Positions 15,640 through 24,224 of a DNA stretch of 64,000 nucleotides are shown here, in pieces. Under the pieces are notes generated by a model that was not told the origin of the DNA, did no database searches, and saw only the letters and a program-made list of their open reading frames with translations. Numbering within the stretch: the first letter of the stretch is position 1; each line of letters starts with the position of its first letter. Location of the stretch: assembly GCA_030429735.1 (NCBI GenBank), contig JAUIET010000002.1, positions 228,414-292,413 on the forward strand, written 5' to 3'. The position numbers and the translations under genes are program-made. Source of the DNA: Gammaproteobacteria bacterium. GTDB lineage: Bacteria; Pseudomonadota; Gammaproteobacteria; Pseudomonadales; JAUIET01.

Positions 15640-17157
15640 TTAGCGTCCTAGTACGGGAACGTTATGCGTGCCATGCGCAATGCAGACGTTTTTGGTTTCC
15701 ATGTAAAAATCGAAACTGTAATCGCCGCCATCCCGACCAATGCCAGACATCTTTACACCGCCGAATGGTGAGGGCAGGTTGCGATTGTTTTCCGAATTCA
15801 CCCACAACATGCCCGCTTCTACGTGACGCGCCATTCTCATCGCGCGGCCGGTGTTTTCGGTCCAGATATAGCCGGCTAAACCAAACTCGGAGTCATTAGC
15901 CAGTTCGATTGCCTGTTGCTCTGAGTCGAAACTGATGCTGGTCAGCACTGGGCCAAAAATCTCTTCTCTGGCAATACGCATTGAATTGTCTGCATTGGTA
16001 AACAGGGTAGGTGCAACATAGTTGCCGTCGCCGAGGTCGTTGCGCCGCTCGCCACCAACCGCCACGGTAGCACCATCTTCTCGTGCAATGTCCATATAGC
16101 TCATCACCTTGTTGAAGTGACCAGTATGCACAAGAGGGCCTACCTCTGTTTGTGGGTCCAATGGATGGCCAACCCGCAAGTTCCTGACCCGCTGCTCAAG
16201 GGCTGCAATAAATTCGTCGCGAATGCCCGATTGAATCAGCAGGCGGCTTGATGACGTGCAGCGCTGGCCATTCAGGCTGTAAATCATAAACACCACCGCG
16301 TCCAGAGCACGTTCGAAGTCGGCGTCATCGAACACAATAACCGGGTTTTTCCCGCCCAGTTCGAAGTGAACGCGCTTTAGGGTATCTGCACCCTGGCGCA
16401 TGATATGGCTGCCTGTCTTGCTTTCTCCAACCAATGCAACTGCTTTGATGGCCGGATGTTCGGTAACACGCTTGCCAACCACCTCACCGAAGCCGTTCAC
16501 TGTGTTCCAAACGCCATCCGGAAGGCCGGCGTCTTTGGCAATCTCGGCAAGCAGCATGGCAGAAAGCGGGGTTAATTCAGCGGGCTTGTGGACAACAGTA
16601 CAGCCTGCCGCCAAAGCTGGTGCAATTTTCCAGGTAGACAACATGAAAGGCGTGTTCCATGGCGTAATGATGCCAACCGGACCAATCGGGTAGCGCATGG
16701 TGTAGTTGGTGTGGTCGTCCTGGTACAGTGCCATGCCGTTCGCCGCTTCCGGTGCTTTGTCGGCAAAGAAACGGAAGTTGGCCGCACCCCGTATGGCGGC
16801 GGCTTTCATAAAGCGAATCGCCTGGCCGCAATCCATGGACTCAACCAGCGCAATTTCTTCTGCGCGCTCCACCACTTTATCTGCAAAATGGTGGAGTATT
16901 TTTTTCCGTTCAGCGCCACTCACATCACGCCAGTCTGCGAAGGCACGCTCAGCCGCCTCGCACGCGCGGTCAACGTCGGCCGCGGTACCTTCAACCACCT
17001 GACCAAGCTCGCTTTGATCAACCGGTGTTGTATTGGTGTAGGTTTTGGCGTTTTCAGGTACTTCAAACTGACCGCCAATGAAGTGACCGGTGGTGGAGGT
17101 TTGGAAAGGGGTTAAATATTGCGCCGCCTTGGCGGTATTTCGTTCGAAATTTGACAT
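15640..17157 (-). CDS. hpaE: 5-carboxymethyl-2-hydroxymuconate semialdehyde dehydrogenase
   Basis: A 505-residue NAD-dependent aldehyde dehydrogenase that oxidises the ring-cleavage product of homoprotocatechuate. Visible motifs are GPVGIITPWNTPFMLSTWKI, the catalytic glutamate in HFELGGKNPVIVF, the nucleophile in LNGQRCTSSSRLLI, and EEIFGPVLTSISF. It has an AAGGATT-like ribosome site ahead of the ATG (AAAGGATT at about 17165-17172 on the minus strand). It is the first gene of the minus-strand operon and faces the hpaG-like gene across a 198-base divergent promoter region. Confidence 0.93.
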   Translation of the reverse strand: MSNFERNTAKAAQYLTPFQTSTTGHFIGGQFEVPENAKTYTNTTPVDQSELGQVVEGTAADVDRACEAAERAFADWRDVSGAERKKILHHFADKVVERAEEIALVESMDCGQAIRFMKAAAIRGAANFRFFADKAPEAANGMALYQDDHTNYTMRYPIGPVGIITPWNTPFMLSTWKIAPALAAGCTVVHKPAELTPLSAMLLAEIAKDAGLPDGVWNTVNGFGEVVGKRVTEHPAIKAVALVGESKTGSHIMRQGADTLKRVHFELGGKNPVIVFDDADFERALDAVVFMIYSLNGQRCTSSSRLLIQSGIRDEFIAALEQRVRNLRVGHPLDPQTEVGPLVHTGHFNKVMSYMDIAREDGATVAVGGERRNDLGDGNYVAPTLFTNADNSMRIAREEIFGPVLTSISFDSEQQAIELANDSEFGLAGYIWTENTGRAMRMARHVEAGMLWVNSENNRNLPSPFGGVKMSGIGRDGGDYSFDFYMETKNVCIAHGTHNVPVLGR

Positions 17158-17201
17158 AGCGTAATCCTTTGGGTGCTTCGCACGTACCTTCGCGCAAGTG
17201 T

Positions 17202-17213
17202 ATAACGTGTTAA
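17202..17213. promoter_or_regulatory. Candidate HpaR operator, hpaE side
   Basis: ATAACGTGTTAA matches the perfect palindrome TTAACATGTTAA at 17298-17309 in 10 of 12 positions. It lies 45 bases upstream of the hpaE start on the minus strand. Two related palindromes, one near each end of the divergent region, fit control of both directions by the MarR-family HpaR encoded at 18244. Confidence 0.5.
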
Positions 17214-17297
17214 TTTATATTGAGAGTCGCTGGCCGTCTATATTGCTTTTTAATCGAATATTAAAGCCAAATTCTCGTTTGTCTCTTGCATTAAAGG

Positions 17298-17309
17298 TTA
17301 ACATGTTAA
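17298..17309. promoter_or_regulatory. Candidate HpaR operator, hpaG side
   Basis: TTAACATGTTAA is a perfect 12-base palindrome, 47 bases upstream of the start of the hpaG-like gene. It resembles the site at 17202. MarR-family regulators bind such short AT-rich palindromes. Confidence 0.55.
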
Positions 17310-17343
17310 ATACTTGCATGCAATTGTCAAATACTTGAATGCA
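17308..17343 (+). repeat. 15-bp direct repeat before the hpaG-like gene
   Basis: AAATACTTGCATGCA (17308-17322) and AAATACTTGAATGCA (17329-17343) are direct repeats with one mismatch and a 21-base period, two helical turns. The first copy contains the palindrome TTGCATGCAA (17314-17323). The second overlaps the AGGAGA ribosome site region of the hpaG-like gene. They may be activator or repressor half-sites. Confidence 0.6.
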
Positions 17344-17355
17344 GGAGAATGATCA

Positions 17356-18219
17356 ATGCGATTGGTGAGTTATGAGCATAAAGGCAGCGCATCCTGGGGT
17401 GCCATCGTTGATCAAGGCGTTGTGGATCTTGGCGCGCGAATGAATATGGATCTTCAGGCCGCCATAGAAAACAATCAGTTGGAACAGGCAAAGCAGCTGG
17501 CCGGTTCACAGCCCGTTGGCCTGGGTCTGGATGATATTAAGTACCTGCCACCTATTGCGCGCCCTGAAAAAATTGCCTGCATAGGTGTCAATTACGCCAA
17601 TCGCAACGCAGAATACAAAGACGGCTCTGAAGCGCCCAAATTCCCAAGTGTTTTTATGCGTACACCGGATTCTCTGACAGCCCATGAGCAGCCGCTTTGG
17701 CGCCCACCAGAGTCTGACAAGCTCGATTACGAAGGTGAAATTGTTGTTGTGATTGGTAAAGGCGGGCGACGCATTGCGCAAGAGAACGCCTACGAGCATA
17801 TTGCCGGACTTACGATTATGAACGAGGGCACATTGCGCGATTGGGTCAGGCATGCCAAGTTCAATGTTACCCAGGGTAAGAACTTTGTTCATTCCGGTTC
17901 TATTGGTCCGTGGCTGGTCACCGCCGATGAATTCGATGCCGCCAGCTACGAAGACATGCGTGTTCGTACAACCGTGAATGGCGAAGAACGGCAAAACGAT
18001 ACGACGGCGAGCATGATGTTCCCGATCAAGTACATCATCAGCTACCTGTCGCAGTTCTATTTGCTCAAGCCCGGAGATGTGATTGCCACTGGCACGCCAA
18101 ATGGTGCCGGTGCGCGTTTTGACCCGCCCAGATATCTGGCGCCGGGTGACATTGTTGAAGTCAGCGTTCAGGGCATAGGCACGCTTTCCAACGGTATTAT
18201 TGATGAACCATTGGATTAG
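17356..18219 (+). CDS. Fumarylacetoacetate hydrolase-family isomerase/decarboxylase, HpaG-like
   Basis: A 287-residue FAH-fold enzyme. Motifs are IACIGVNYANRNAEY, LDYEGEIVVVIGKGGRRI with the metal-binding glutamates, GKNFVHSGSIGPWLVT, and LKPGDVIATGTPNGAGARF. In the pathway this fold does the 5-oxopent-3-ene-1,2,5-tricarboxylate decarboxylase and isomerase steps. E. coli HpaG is a double-domain protein of about 430 residues; here there is a single domain and no second FAH gene nearby. A good AGGAGA ribosome site sits 8 bases ahead of the ATG. It is followed 24 bases later by hpaR. Confidence 0.87.
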   Translation: MRLVSYEHKGSASWGAIVDQGVVDLGARMNMDLQAAIENNQLEQAKQLAGSQPVGLGLDDIKYLPPIARPEKIACIGVNYANRNAEYKDGSEAPKFPSVFMRTPDSLTAHEQPLWRPPESDKLDYEGEIVVVIGKGGRRIAQENAYEHIAGLTIMNEGTLRDWVRHAKFNVTQGKNFVHSGSIGPWLVTADEFDAASYEDMRVRTTVNGEERQNDTTASMMFPIKYIISYLSQFYLLKPGDVIATGTPNGAGARFDPPRYLAPGDIVEVSVQGIGTLSNGIIDEPLD

Positions 18220-18243
18220 TGTGGCGGGCAGCGTGAGTTTTCG

Positions 18244-18750
18244 ATGAAGTCTGCATCCGTTAAGCAGTTGCCGAAAAACGAACGCCAAGCCAGGCTTCGA
18301 GGTTTCGATCGCTCTTTGCCAATGTCGCTGTTGCGGGCACGTGAAGCGGTGATGAAGGAGTTTATCCCTTCGCTAAAGGAGTTCGATCTGACACCCCAGC
18401 AATGGCGTGTGATTCGCTCGCTGGAGCAACACGGTGAGCAACAATTAAGCACGCTTGCAGACACCTGTTTTCTGTTGATGCCGAGTCTGTCCCGCATTGT
18501 GCAAAATCTTGAAGCACGCAAATTCGTGGTGCGAAAGGCCGTTGCCGGTGACCAGCGCGGGTCCATCATCGTGTTAAGTGAAACGGGTAAAAACCTGTTT
18601 CAACAAATTGCCCCGCGCTCGGCAGAGCGTTACGACCGTATTACTGAGCGCTTCGGTTACGGTAAACTCGAGTTGTTGTATGAGCTGCTCGAAGAGCTGG
18701 TCGAACGGCTTGATGATGAGCCAGACGTGCTTGAATCCAGAAGCACCTGA
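18244..18750 (+). CDS. hpaR: MarR-family repressor of homoprotocatechuate degradation, HpaR
   Basis: A 168-residue winged-helix regulator. The segment FDRSLPMSLLRAREAVMKEF near residues 20-40 is characteristic of HpaR. The DNA-binding part follows: LTPQQWRVIRSLEQHGEQQL, FLLMPSLSRIVQNLEARKFV and the wing residues DQRGSIIVLSETGK. HpaR represses the meta-cleavage operon until aromatic ligand binds. It lies in the plus-strand arm of the cluster and likely acts at the two palindromes in 17202-17309. Confidence 0.92.
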   Translation: MKSASVKQLPKNERQARLRGFDRSLPMSLLRAREAVMKEFIPSLKEFDLTPQQWRVIRSLEQHGEQQLSTLADTCFLLMPSLSRIVQNLEARKFVVRKAVAGDQRGSIIVLSETGKNLFQQIAPRSAERYDRITERFGYGKLELLYELLEELVERLDDEPDVLESRST

Positions 18751-18792
18751 GACAGCCAGCTTTTGCTCGCTATTCTTGCCAGAATAGGTCTA

Positions 18793-18879
18793 CACTAATT
18801 TGCACAACCACTGTCAAATGGAGCTTGACGGGCGGCCTTGCGGGCACTAATTTGCGCGCCCGCCGTCAACAATGACGGC
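18793..18879. repeat. Direct repeats and hairpin before the MFS fusion gene
   Basis: CACTAATTTGC occurs twice (18793-18803 and 18845-18855). Right after it GCCGTCA (18862-18868) and TGACGGC (18873-18879) form a perfect inverted repeat that includes the ATG at 18872. If transcribed, the hairpin would hold that start codon. Confidence 0.5.
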
Positions 18880-20992
18880 TTATCCTACCCCAGCTTCGGG
18901 ATTTCTCATGATAGGTACTCTCGCCTCTCTATTCTCACCACTGTTCAGTGGTTTCCTGCTGATGATTGCTTATGGTCTGATCGGCATTCTGTTGCCCGTG
19001 CGCATGGGTATTGAACAAATGAGCACAGACACGATTGGTCTGGTGCTGTCCATGTACGCCGTGGGTATGTTGTTTGGTGGCTTATACAGCAAAAGCCTGA
19101 TCAACCGCGCTGGTCATATTCGCGTGTTTGCGGCCAGCGCGGCATTGGCTGCCATCAGTATTCTGGCCTGCAGCCTGGATACCGACCCGATTCTTTGGGG
19201 GCTTATGCGCATGCTCATGGGCTTCTGCAATGCCTGCGTGTTTACCGCCATTGATAGCTGGCTGAGTGGGCAGGCCACGCAGGAAACCCGCGGCCGTATT
19301 TTGGCAAGCAACCAGATATCAATTATGACGGCTCTGTTCATTGGCCAGTTTGGTTTGAACATTGCTGACCCCAGGAGCAGTACCTTATTCGTGCTGGCTG
19401 GCATGATGTTGTCACTATCAGTTATACCGATGGTCATGAGTCGCTCGGCCGGGCCGGCGATTGACGACGGTGGGACCATGCCGTTTAAGAAACTATTCCT
19501 GAGCTCCCCGCTTGGCGTTATCACATGTATCTTCGGCGGCCTGCTCTATACTGGCGCGTTTAATATGTTGCCGCTGTTTGCTGCACATTATGGTATTGAA
19601 GGTTTGCGCTTATCGCAGTTTATGGGTGCGGCCGTATTTGGCGCGCTGGCCTTGCAATTTCCAGTCGGGATGTTGTCTGATCGAATGGACAGGCGCACCT
19701 TAATGCTTGGCATGTTATTGCTTTGTATAGCGGGCGGCCTAAGCGTACCGTTTGCAGCGCAAGCAGGCAGCTTGACTCTGATGATGCTGGGTGTGGCGTT
19801 GATGATTGGTATTTCAGCCTGTCTGTACCCTATGGCGATTTCTGAAACCTTCGACAAAATTCAGCAAAAAGACATGGTCAGTGCCATGGGTGGTTTGATC
19901 ACTGTGTACGCGCTGGGTAGCATCATAGGCCCGTATTCAGCATCTCTGGTCATGAAAACATTTGGCGCCGATAGCCTGTTTACTTTTTTGGCAACCGCAC
20001 AACTGCTGCTGATACTACTGGTGGCGTATCGCATGTTTGTGCGTGAAGCCTTACCCGTTGAAGATCAGGAAAGCTACGTGCCTCTGGTCTATGAAACGGG
20101 TAACGCGATCGAGCTTGACCCTCGCTCTGAATACCACGAACCTGACGAGAGCTTCGGCGTAGAGGCGCGCTACGCTTTATCCATTGCGAAAGAGCATCCG
20201 GGAATGGCGATCAATATCGCGAAAACCCTGGCTGAGATGTCACCCAGCCAGGCGGCCAGACTGGCCGGTTCCATTGCGCAGGTTGATGGCGTTAACGCAG
20301 TTCGACTGTTCAATACCATGAGTGCTGCGTTGCCTGCATCCAACATGGCGCTTGCCGAAGCTGTTGCTGCCGGTTCTCCTGCACACGCGGCTGAGATTAT
20401 TCGTGAAGTGAGCCAGCGTTACCCGAAACATCTGAATGATTTTGTCACCGCCGTGACACACGTTGCACCGGAAGTGGGTGTAGACGTTGTCGCGGCAGCG
20501 GCCGAGTCAGTAGTCGACGATTCGCCGGATGAGGTAATGGATATAGCGCACGCCTATGCTCACTCATTGTCGGAAGGCCGTGAAGACCTGAGACCGATTG
20601 ATCGTGACGCGGAACAGTCTGAAGAGTGGGCCGGTGAGGCAGTGGCTCAACTCAGCGAACTTCTGCCAGAGCAATCCGTTGAAATTGCCTCCGCCTTTGC
20701 CGAAGCGATTCCGGAAGCCGTTCCACATATTGCCGCAGCCTACGCTGAATACCTTGTGCACGCGCACAATGATGACAATGAAAACGCCCTTCAGGCGGAT
20801 GCAGCCAGTGAGTTTGTAAGCCGGATAAGTGAAGTTGCACCAGAGCAAGCGGTTGACGCAGCAGCCACTTTGGTTGACGCAATGCCTGAAGTAGCCTCGG
20901 AGGTGATCGACAGCCTGCACGGAGCGGACCAGGAATTTCAGCGGCTTTCCTCGAATATTAATGAAAGGCCGCAAGATTGGCCTTCTGATTGA
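18872..20992 (+). CDS. MFS transporter with a long helical C-terminal extension
   Basis: A 706-residue protein. Residues about 13-395 form a 12-helix major facilitator domain (IDSWLSGQATQETRGRILAS, QFPVGMLSDRMDRRTLMLG, YPMAISETFDKI), similar to the YcaD/Nar-like drug-exporter branch. After a linker, residues about 430-706 form a soluble alanine- and acid-rich region. Its helical units recur about every 16 residues and often end in proline (ALP, GSP, RYP, VAP, LLP, AIP, AMP). I know no such fusion. An alternative start at 18908 (MIGTLASLF) begins directly before the first helix. It follows hpaR by 121 bases; substrate unknown. Confidence 0.85.
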   Translation: MTAYPTPASGFLMIGTLASLFSPLFSGFLLMIAYGLIGILLPVRMGIEQMSTDTIGLVLSMYAVGMLFGGLYSKSLINRAGHIRVFAASAALAAISILACSLDTDPILWGLMRMLMGFCNACVFTAIDSWLSGQATQETRGRILASNQISIMTALFIGQFGLNIADPRSSTLFVLAGMMLSLSVIPMVMSRSAGPAIDDGGTMPFKKLFLSSPLGVITCIFGGLLYTGAFNMLPLFAAHYGIEGLRLSQFMGAAVFGALALQFPVGMLSDRMDRRTLMLGMLLLCIAGGLSVPFAAQAGSLTLMMLGVALMIGISACLYPMAISETFDKIQQKDMVSAMGGLITVYALGSIIGPYSASLVMKTFGADSLFTFLATAQLLLILLVAYRMFVREALPVEDQESYVPLVYETGNAIELDPRSEYHEPDESFGVEARYALSIAKEHPGMAINIAKTLAEMSPSQAARLAGSIAQVDGVNAVRLFNTMSAALPASNMALAEAVAAGSPAHAAEIIREVSQRYPKHLNDFVTAVTHVAPEVGVDVVAAAAESVVDDSPDEVMDIAHAYAHSLSEGREDLRPIDRDAEQSEEWAGEAVAQLSELLPEQSVEIASAFAEAIPEAVPHIAAAYAEYLVHAHNDDNENALQADAASEFVSRISEVAPEQAVDAAATLVDAMPEVASEVIDSLHGADQEFQRLSSNINERPQDWPSD

Positions 20993-21047
20993 GTCCGGAC
21001 CTGTAAACGGCGTATCATTGCTGGCAAATCAACCGGTGGTGACAAAC

Positions 21048-21827
21048 ATGCAGCGTGTTCTGAGTGCAGTTCTTTTGAGTTTGTTGGTCGCTTGTAGCTC
21101 AAGCTCCAGCCAGCAGCAAGCTGAATATGCCGAGCCGAATGGCAAATCCATTGCCGTGTTTGGCGCCAGCGGGAAAATTGGCGGCCTCATTGTGGACGAA
21201 GCTCTACAGCGCGGTTACCAGGTGTTGGGAGTATCGAGAAATCCACTGGCGCTGACGGTGCAGGCACCCGGTTTTCTCGCGGTGGGTGGCGATTTAACCG
21301 ACCGCGACTCTTTGGTGACCCTGGCGAAAACAGTCGACGCAATTATTATTTCGGTGTCGGGTACCGGTGAGGGCAACTTGCCTGAAACAACGGTGCATGC
21401 TGTTGGTGCAATGCATATGGTGAGCATATTGTCCGACATGGAGGATGCACCTCGTGTGATTCAGATTGGCGGTGCAACCACAATGTTTGGCGACGCTGAT
21501 GCCATGCTGGAGAACATGCCTTTTCGTGCGAAGCCGGGCTCGCCAATGCATGCCATGCTATTTGGCCACAGAGTAGCGCTGGACACTTATCTGGCCAGTG
21601 ACATTGACTGGACAGTAATTACTCCGCCAGTGAAAATTCTGGGTTGGACACCCAGCGAAATCAAAGACCCTGATACCAGCATGGGAGCATATCGCACCTC
21701 TACTGAAGAGTTAGTTGTTGACGAAAATGGCGAGAACTCAATCTATGTGCGCGATCTTGCGATCGCAACGGTTGACGAACTTGACCAGGCTAACTTTCTT
21801 CGACAGCGCTTTACGGTCGGCTATTGA
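21048..21827 (+). CDS. Lipoprotein with NAD(P)-binding (atypical SDR) domain
   Basis: A 259-residue protein starting with a lipobox signal (VLSAVLLSLLVACSSSSS). The mature part is a NAD(P)H-binding Rossmann fold of the atypical short-chain dehydrogenase (YwnB/NmrA-like) type: SIAVFGASGKIGGLIVDEAL, DAIIISVSGTGEG, VIQIGGATTMFG. The dinucleotide motif GASGKIGG is intact. Such proteins are cytoplasmic as a rule, so the lipoprotein signal is odd. Start 21048 was chosen because the signal peptide begins there; the frame is open further upstream to 20961 inside the MFS gene. The last seven bases overlap the LLM gene end. Confidence 0.78.
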   Translation: MQRVLSAVLLSLLVACSSSSSQQQAEYAEPNGKSIAVFGASGKIGGLIVDEALQRGYQVLGVSRNPLALTVQAPGFLAVGGDLTDRDSLVTLAKTVDAIIISVSGTGEGNLPETTVHAVGAMHMVSILSDMEDAPRVIQIGGATTMFGDADAMLENMPFRAKPGSPMHAMLFGHRVALDTYLASDIDWTVITPPVKILGWTPSEIKDPDTSMGAYRTSTEELVVDENGENSIYVRDLAIATVDELDQANFLRQRFTVGY

Positions 21828-22660
21828 AACAGTTTCTGCAAATCATCCAGTATTTTCAGCGACTCATCTGCATTCACCGAGGGCAGGCCAAATACCAAAC
21901 GATCTACTCCCATATCGATCAGGGAACTGATCACCTCTGCATCACCCGGCGCGTAATACACTGACACTTCTATCTCAGAGCGATCACGACCAGCGTCTTT
22001 ACAGGCGTGCTCCAGTGCGGACAGCTGGTCGCTAAACCCTTCGGTAGCTCTTCCCCAAATGGGCATCCAGCCATTTCCATAGCTGACGGCACGGCGCACC
22101 GCGCCGGGAAACGAACCACCAACGTGAATTGGTGGATACGGCTTTTGAACGGGCTTTGGGTTCTGGTAAGTAGGGTCAAAATCAATCAGCTGACCGTGGT
22201 ATTCGGCAATGTCGTTGGTCCACAGTGCCTGCATAGCCGCGATGCTTTCACGCATTCGTCGAAAACGCGTGTCGGGGTTCGTGCCATGGTCGCTCATCTC
22301 CTCGAGGTTCCAGCCTCCGCCAATGCCCAGCATAAATCGCCCATTGGAAATGACGTCCAGGCTGGCCACCTCCTTGGCCAGATGAATCGGGTCGCGCTGG
22401 ACGACCAGTGCAATGCCTGTGGCCAGTTTCAACGTAGAGGTGGTTACCGCGGCTGCACTGAGCGCAACAAACGGGTCCAGTGTGTCGTAATACATTTGCG
22501 GCAATTCAGGTCCACCCGGCCAGGGCGATTGTCGGCTTGCAGGAATATGCGAATGTTCGGCCAGCCACAGCGATTCAAATCCACGCTGCTCCATGGCGGG
22601 CCCCAGCTCCGCAGTAGGCATGGAATAATCGGTTGGGAAGGTGCAAATGCCGTATTTCAT
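21821..22660 (-). CDS. LLM-class F420/flavin-dependent oxidoreductase
   Basis: A 279-residue TIM-barrel protein of the luciferase-like monooxygenase superfamily, resembling the TIGR03619 F420-dependent group. Motifs: GFESLWLAEHSHIP, LKLATGIALVVQRDPIHLAK, GRFMLGIGGGWNLEEM, KPYPPIHVGGSFPGAVRRA. The family oxidises or reduces varied organic substrates with F420 or FMN. The cofactor cannot be settled by eye. It is divergent from a second LLM gene (starts 69 bases apart), so the pair may share a promoter region. Confidence 0.87.
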   Translation of the reverse strand: MKYGICTFPTDYSMPTAELGPAMEQRGFESLWLAEHSHIPASRQSPWPGGPELPQMYYDTLDPFVALSAAAVTTSTLKLATGIALVVQRDPIHLAKEVASLDVISNGRFMLGIGGGWNLEEMSDHGTNPDTRFRRMRESIAAMQALWTNDIAEYHGQLIDFDPTYQNPKPVQKPYPPIHVGGSFPGAVRRAVSYGNGWMPIWGRATEGFSDQLSALEHACKDAGRDRSEIEVSVYYAPGDAEVISSLIDMGVDRLVFGLPSVNADESLKILDDLQKLFQ

Positions 22661-22729
22661 TGTATTTTCCTAATAATAGGTGCCAGTCTGGAATGGTAAG
22701 GTACAACGGTAACGCAAAGGAAGACAACA

Positions 22730-23575
22730 ATGAAATACTGGCTGATTGTGCCGTGGACACCGGTTGAAGAAATGATCGAAATTGCGCGGCACGCCGACGA
22801 TCTTGGATTTTTCGGGTTGATGGGCGCAGACCACGGTTTCGTTCCAAAATCCATGGTGTCTGAGTACCCATACACAAAAGACGGGACACCACCGATCGAT
22901 GGCAGCATGCCTTACCCGGAAGTGTGGACCTCGATCGCGGCGATGAGTGCGGTTACAACAAGGCTGAAGTTTTCCACGGCCGTGTATGTGCTGCCCCTGC
23001 GTAACCCCATAGAAGTGGCCAAAGCCACTGGCACAATTGCCAACCTTAGCAACAATCGATTAGTGCTTGGCGCCGGCGTTGGCTGGATGCCAGAAGAGTT
23101 CGCTACCTATGGCGTAGATTTCAAAACACGAGGCAAACGCATGAACGAGTGTATTGAAGTGTTGCAGCTGATTTGGGAAGGTGGCTATGTGGAATATCAC
23201 GGCGAGTTTTTTGATTTTGAGCCACTGCAAATTGCACCTGCTCCCTCTGAACGAATTCCAATCTTCATCGGTGGTGCCAGCAAACCGGCCTTATGGCGCG
23301 CTGGCAAATACGCACAAGGTTGGATGGGCAATGGCAATGCCCCGGAAGAGATGCCAAACATTTTCAAACACCTCAAGGAATCGCGTGAAGCATTTGTTCG
23401 CAGCGATGAAGACTTTGAGATTATTTTGGCGATGAATGAATTTCCTTCCGCCGAACAAATGACGGAGTATGTAGAGCAGGGCGCCACGGGCACTTTTTTG
23501 GGTTTTCCCGATCACACGATGTCGGTGGCTCAAAAACTCAAAATGCTAGACGGTATGGCCAAGAGTTTTCTATAG
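22730..23575 (+). CDS. LLM-class flavin-dependent oxidoreductase
   Basis: A 281-residue luciferase-like oxidoreductase, divergent from and paralogous to the gene at 21821. Visible features are DLGFFGLMGADHGFVP, LKFSTAVYVLPLRNPIEVAK, NRLVLGAGVGWMPEEFATYG, and IPIFIGGASKPALWRAGKYA. The VOC gene 23614-24099 lies tail to tail with it. Substrate unknown. Confidence 0.87.
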   Translation: MKYWLIVPWTPVEEMIEIARHADDLGFFGLMGADHGFVPKSMVSEYPYTKDGTPPIDGSMPYPEVWTSIAAMSAVTTRLKFSTAVYVLPLRNPIEVAKATGTIANLSNNRLVLGAGVGWMPEEFATYGVDFKTRGKRMNECIEVLQLIWEGGYVEYHGEFFDFEPLQIAPAPSERIPIFIGGASKPALWRAGKYAQGWMGNGNAPEEMPNIFKHLKESREAFVRSDEDFEIILAMNEFPSAEQMTEYVEQGATGTFLGFPDHTMSVAQKLKMLDGMAKSFL

Positions 23576-23613
23576 GCCATAAGCACACTGCTACAAAATA
23601 CGGGTGTTTCGCG

Positions 23614-24099
23614 TTAGGCTAGGGTTTGTTGTTCAGATTGAAACGCGGACATGCCACCGTTTTGAAAAAATTCAAGTAACAATGGGTCCTCTTCTCGCTC
23701 TAAGTACGCCACCGCCAGATCAGGCCCGAAATCGGCGCTCCAGATCGCCTGGTAACCAAAAGGCTTAGCTTCTTCAATTTTGGTTTGCAAATCATCAACA
23801 ATAAAACGCATGTGATGCATACCTTCACGCCCGGCATCCAAAAATTCCTTATGCGGTGTGCCGCCAGAAATCCATTCGATAAGCTCAATTTCAATGTCGC
23901 CACTCTGCCCAAACGCCAGTTTGAGTTCGGCTGGTTCATACTGGCCGCGATACAAATAATCAAACGGACCAGGATCCATACGCTTGAAGGGGCCAAACAA
24001 TGGCTCGTAGATGGTTACGGCTGCATCAATGTCTTTGACCACAAAACCAACCTGGTCAAGCGGGGGCAGATTCAGCGCTTCTTGAAATGTAGAGTTCAT
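23614..24099 (-). CDS. VOC (glyoxalase) superfamily protein
   Basis: A 161-residue protein with a single vicinal-oxygen-chelate fold: LDQVGFVVKDIDAAVTIYEP, then ELKLAFGQSGDIEIELIEWI, GMHHMRFIVDDLQTKIEEAK and PLLLEFFQ. The pattern (H in the middle helix-strand, final E in the last strand) is close to methylmalonyl-CoA epimerase-like VOC proteins. The first metal position reads QVGFVV instead of H, so metal binding may be altered. Its neighbours are LLM oxidoreductases. Substrate unknown. Confidence 0.82.
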   Translation of the reverse strand: MNSTFQEALNLPPLDQVGFVVKDIDAAVTIYEPLFGPFKRMDPGPFDYLYRGQYEPAELKLAFGQSGDIEIELIEWISGGTPHKEFLDAGREGMHHMRFIVDDLQTKIEEAKPFGYQAIWSADFGPDLAVAYLEREEDPLLLEFFQNGGMSAFQSEQQTLA

Positions 24100-24224
24100 C
24101 GTCTGGTTTCCGGCAGTGAAGCCCGGAGTTTACCACCTAGAATGCACCCGCGGTATTCAGCAATGCTCTGTAGCGATTGATTGTTTGGGGTTATACTGCG
24201 GGTTTTATGTAACAGAGAACAATA

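Noticed and set aside
12504..18750. Complete 4-hydroxyphenylacetate pathway
   Set aside because: No hpaBC hydroxylase or hpaX transporter is in the window, so only the homoprotocatechuate branch can be claimed.
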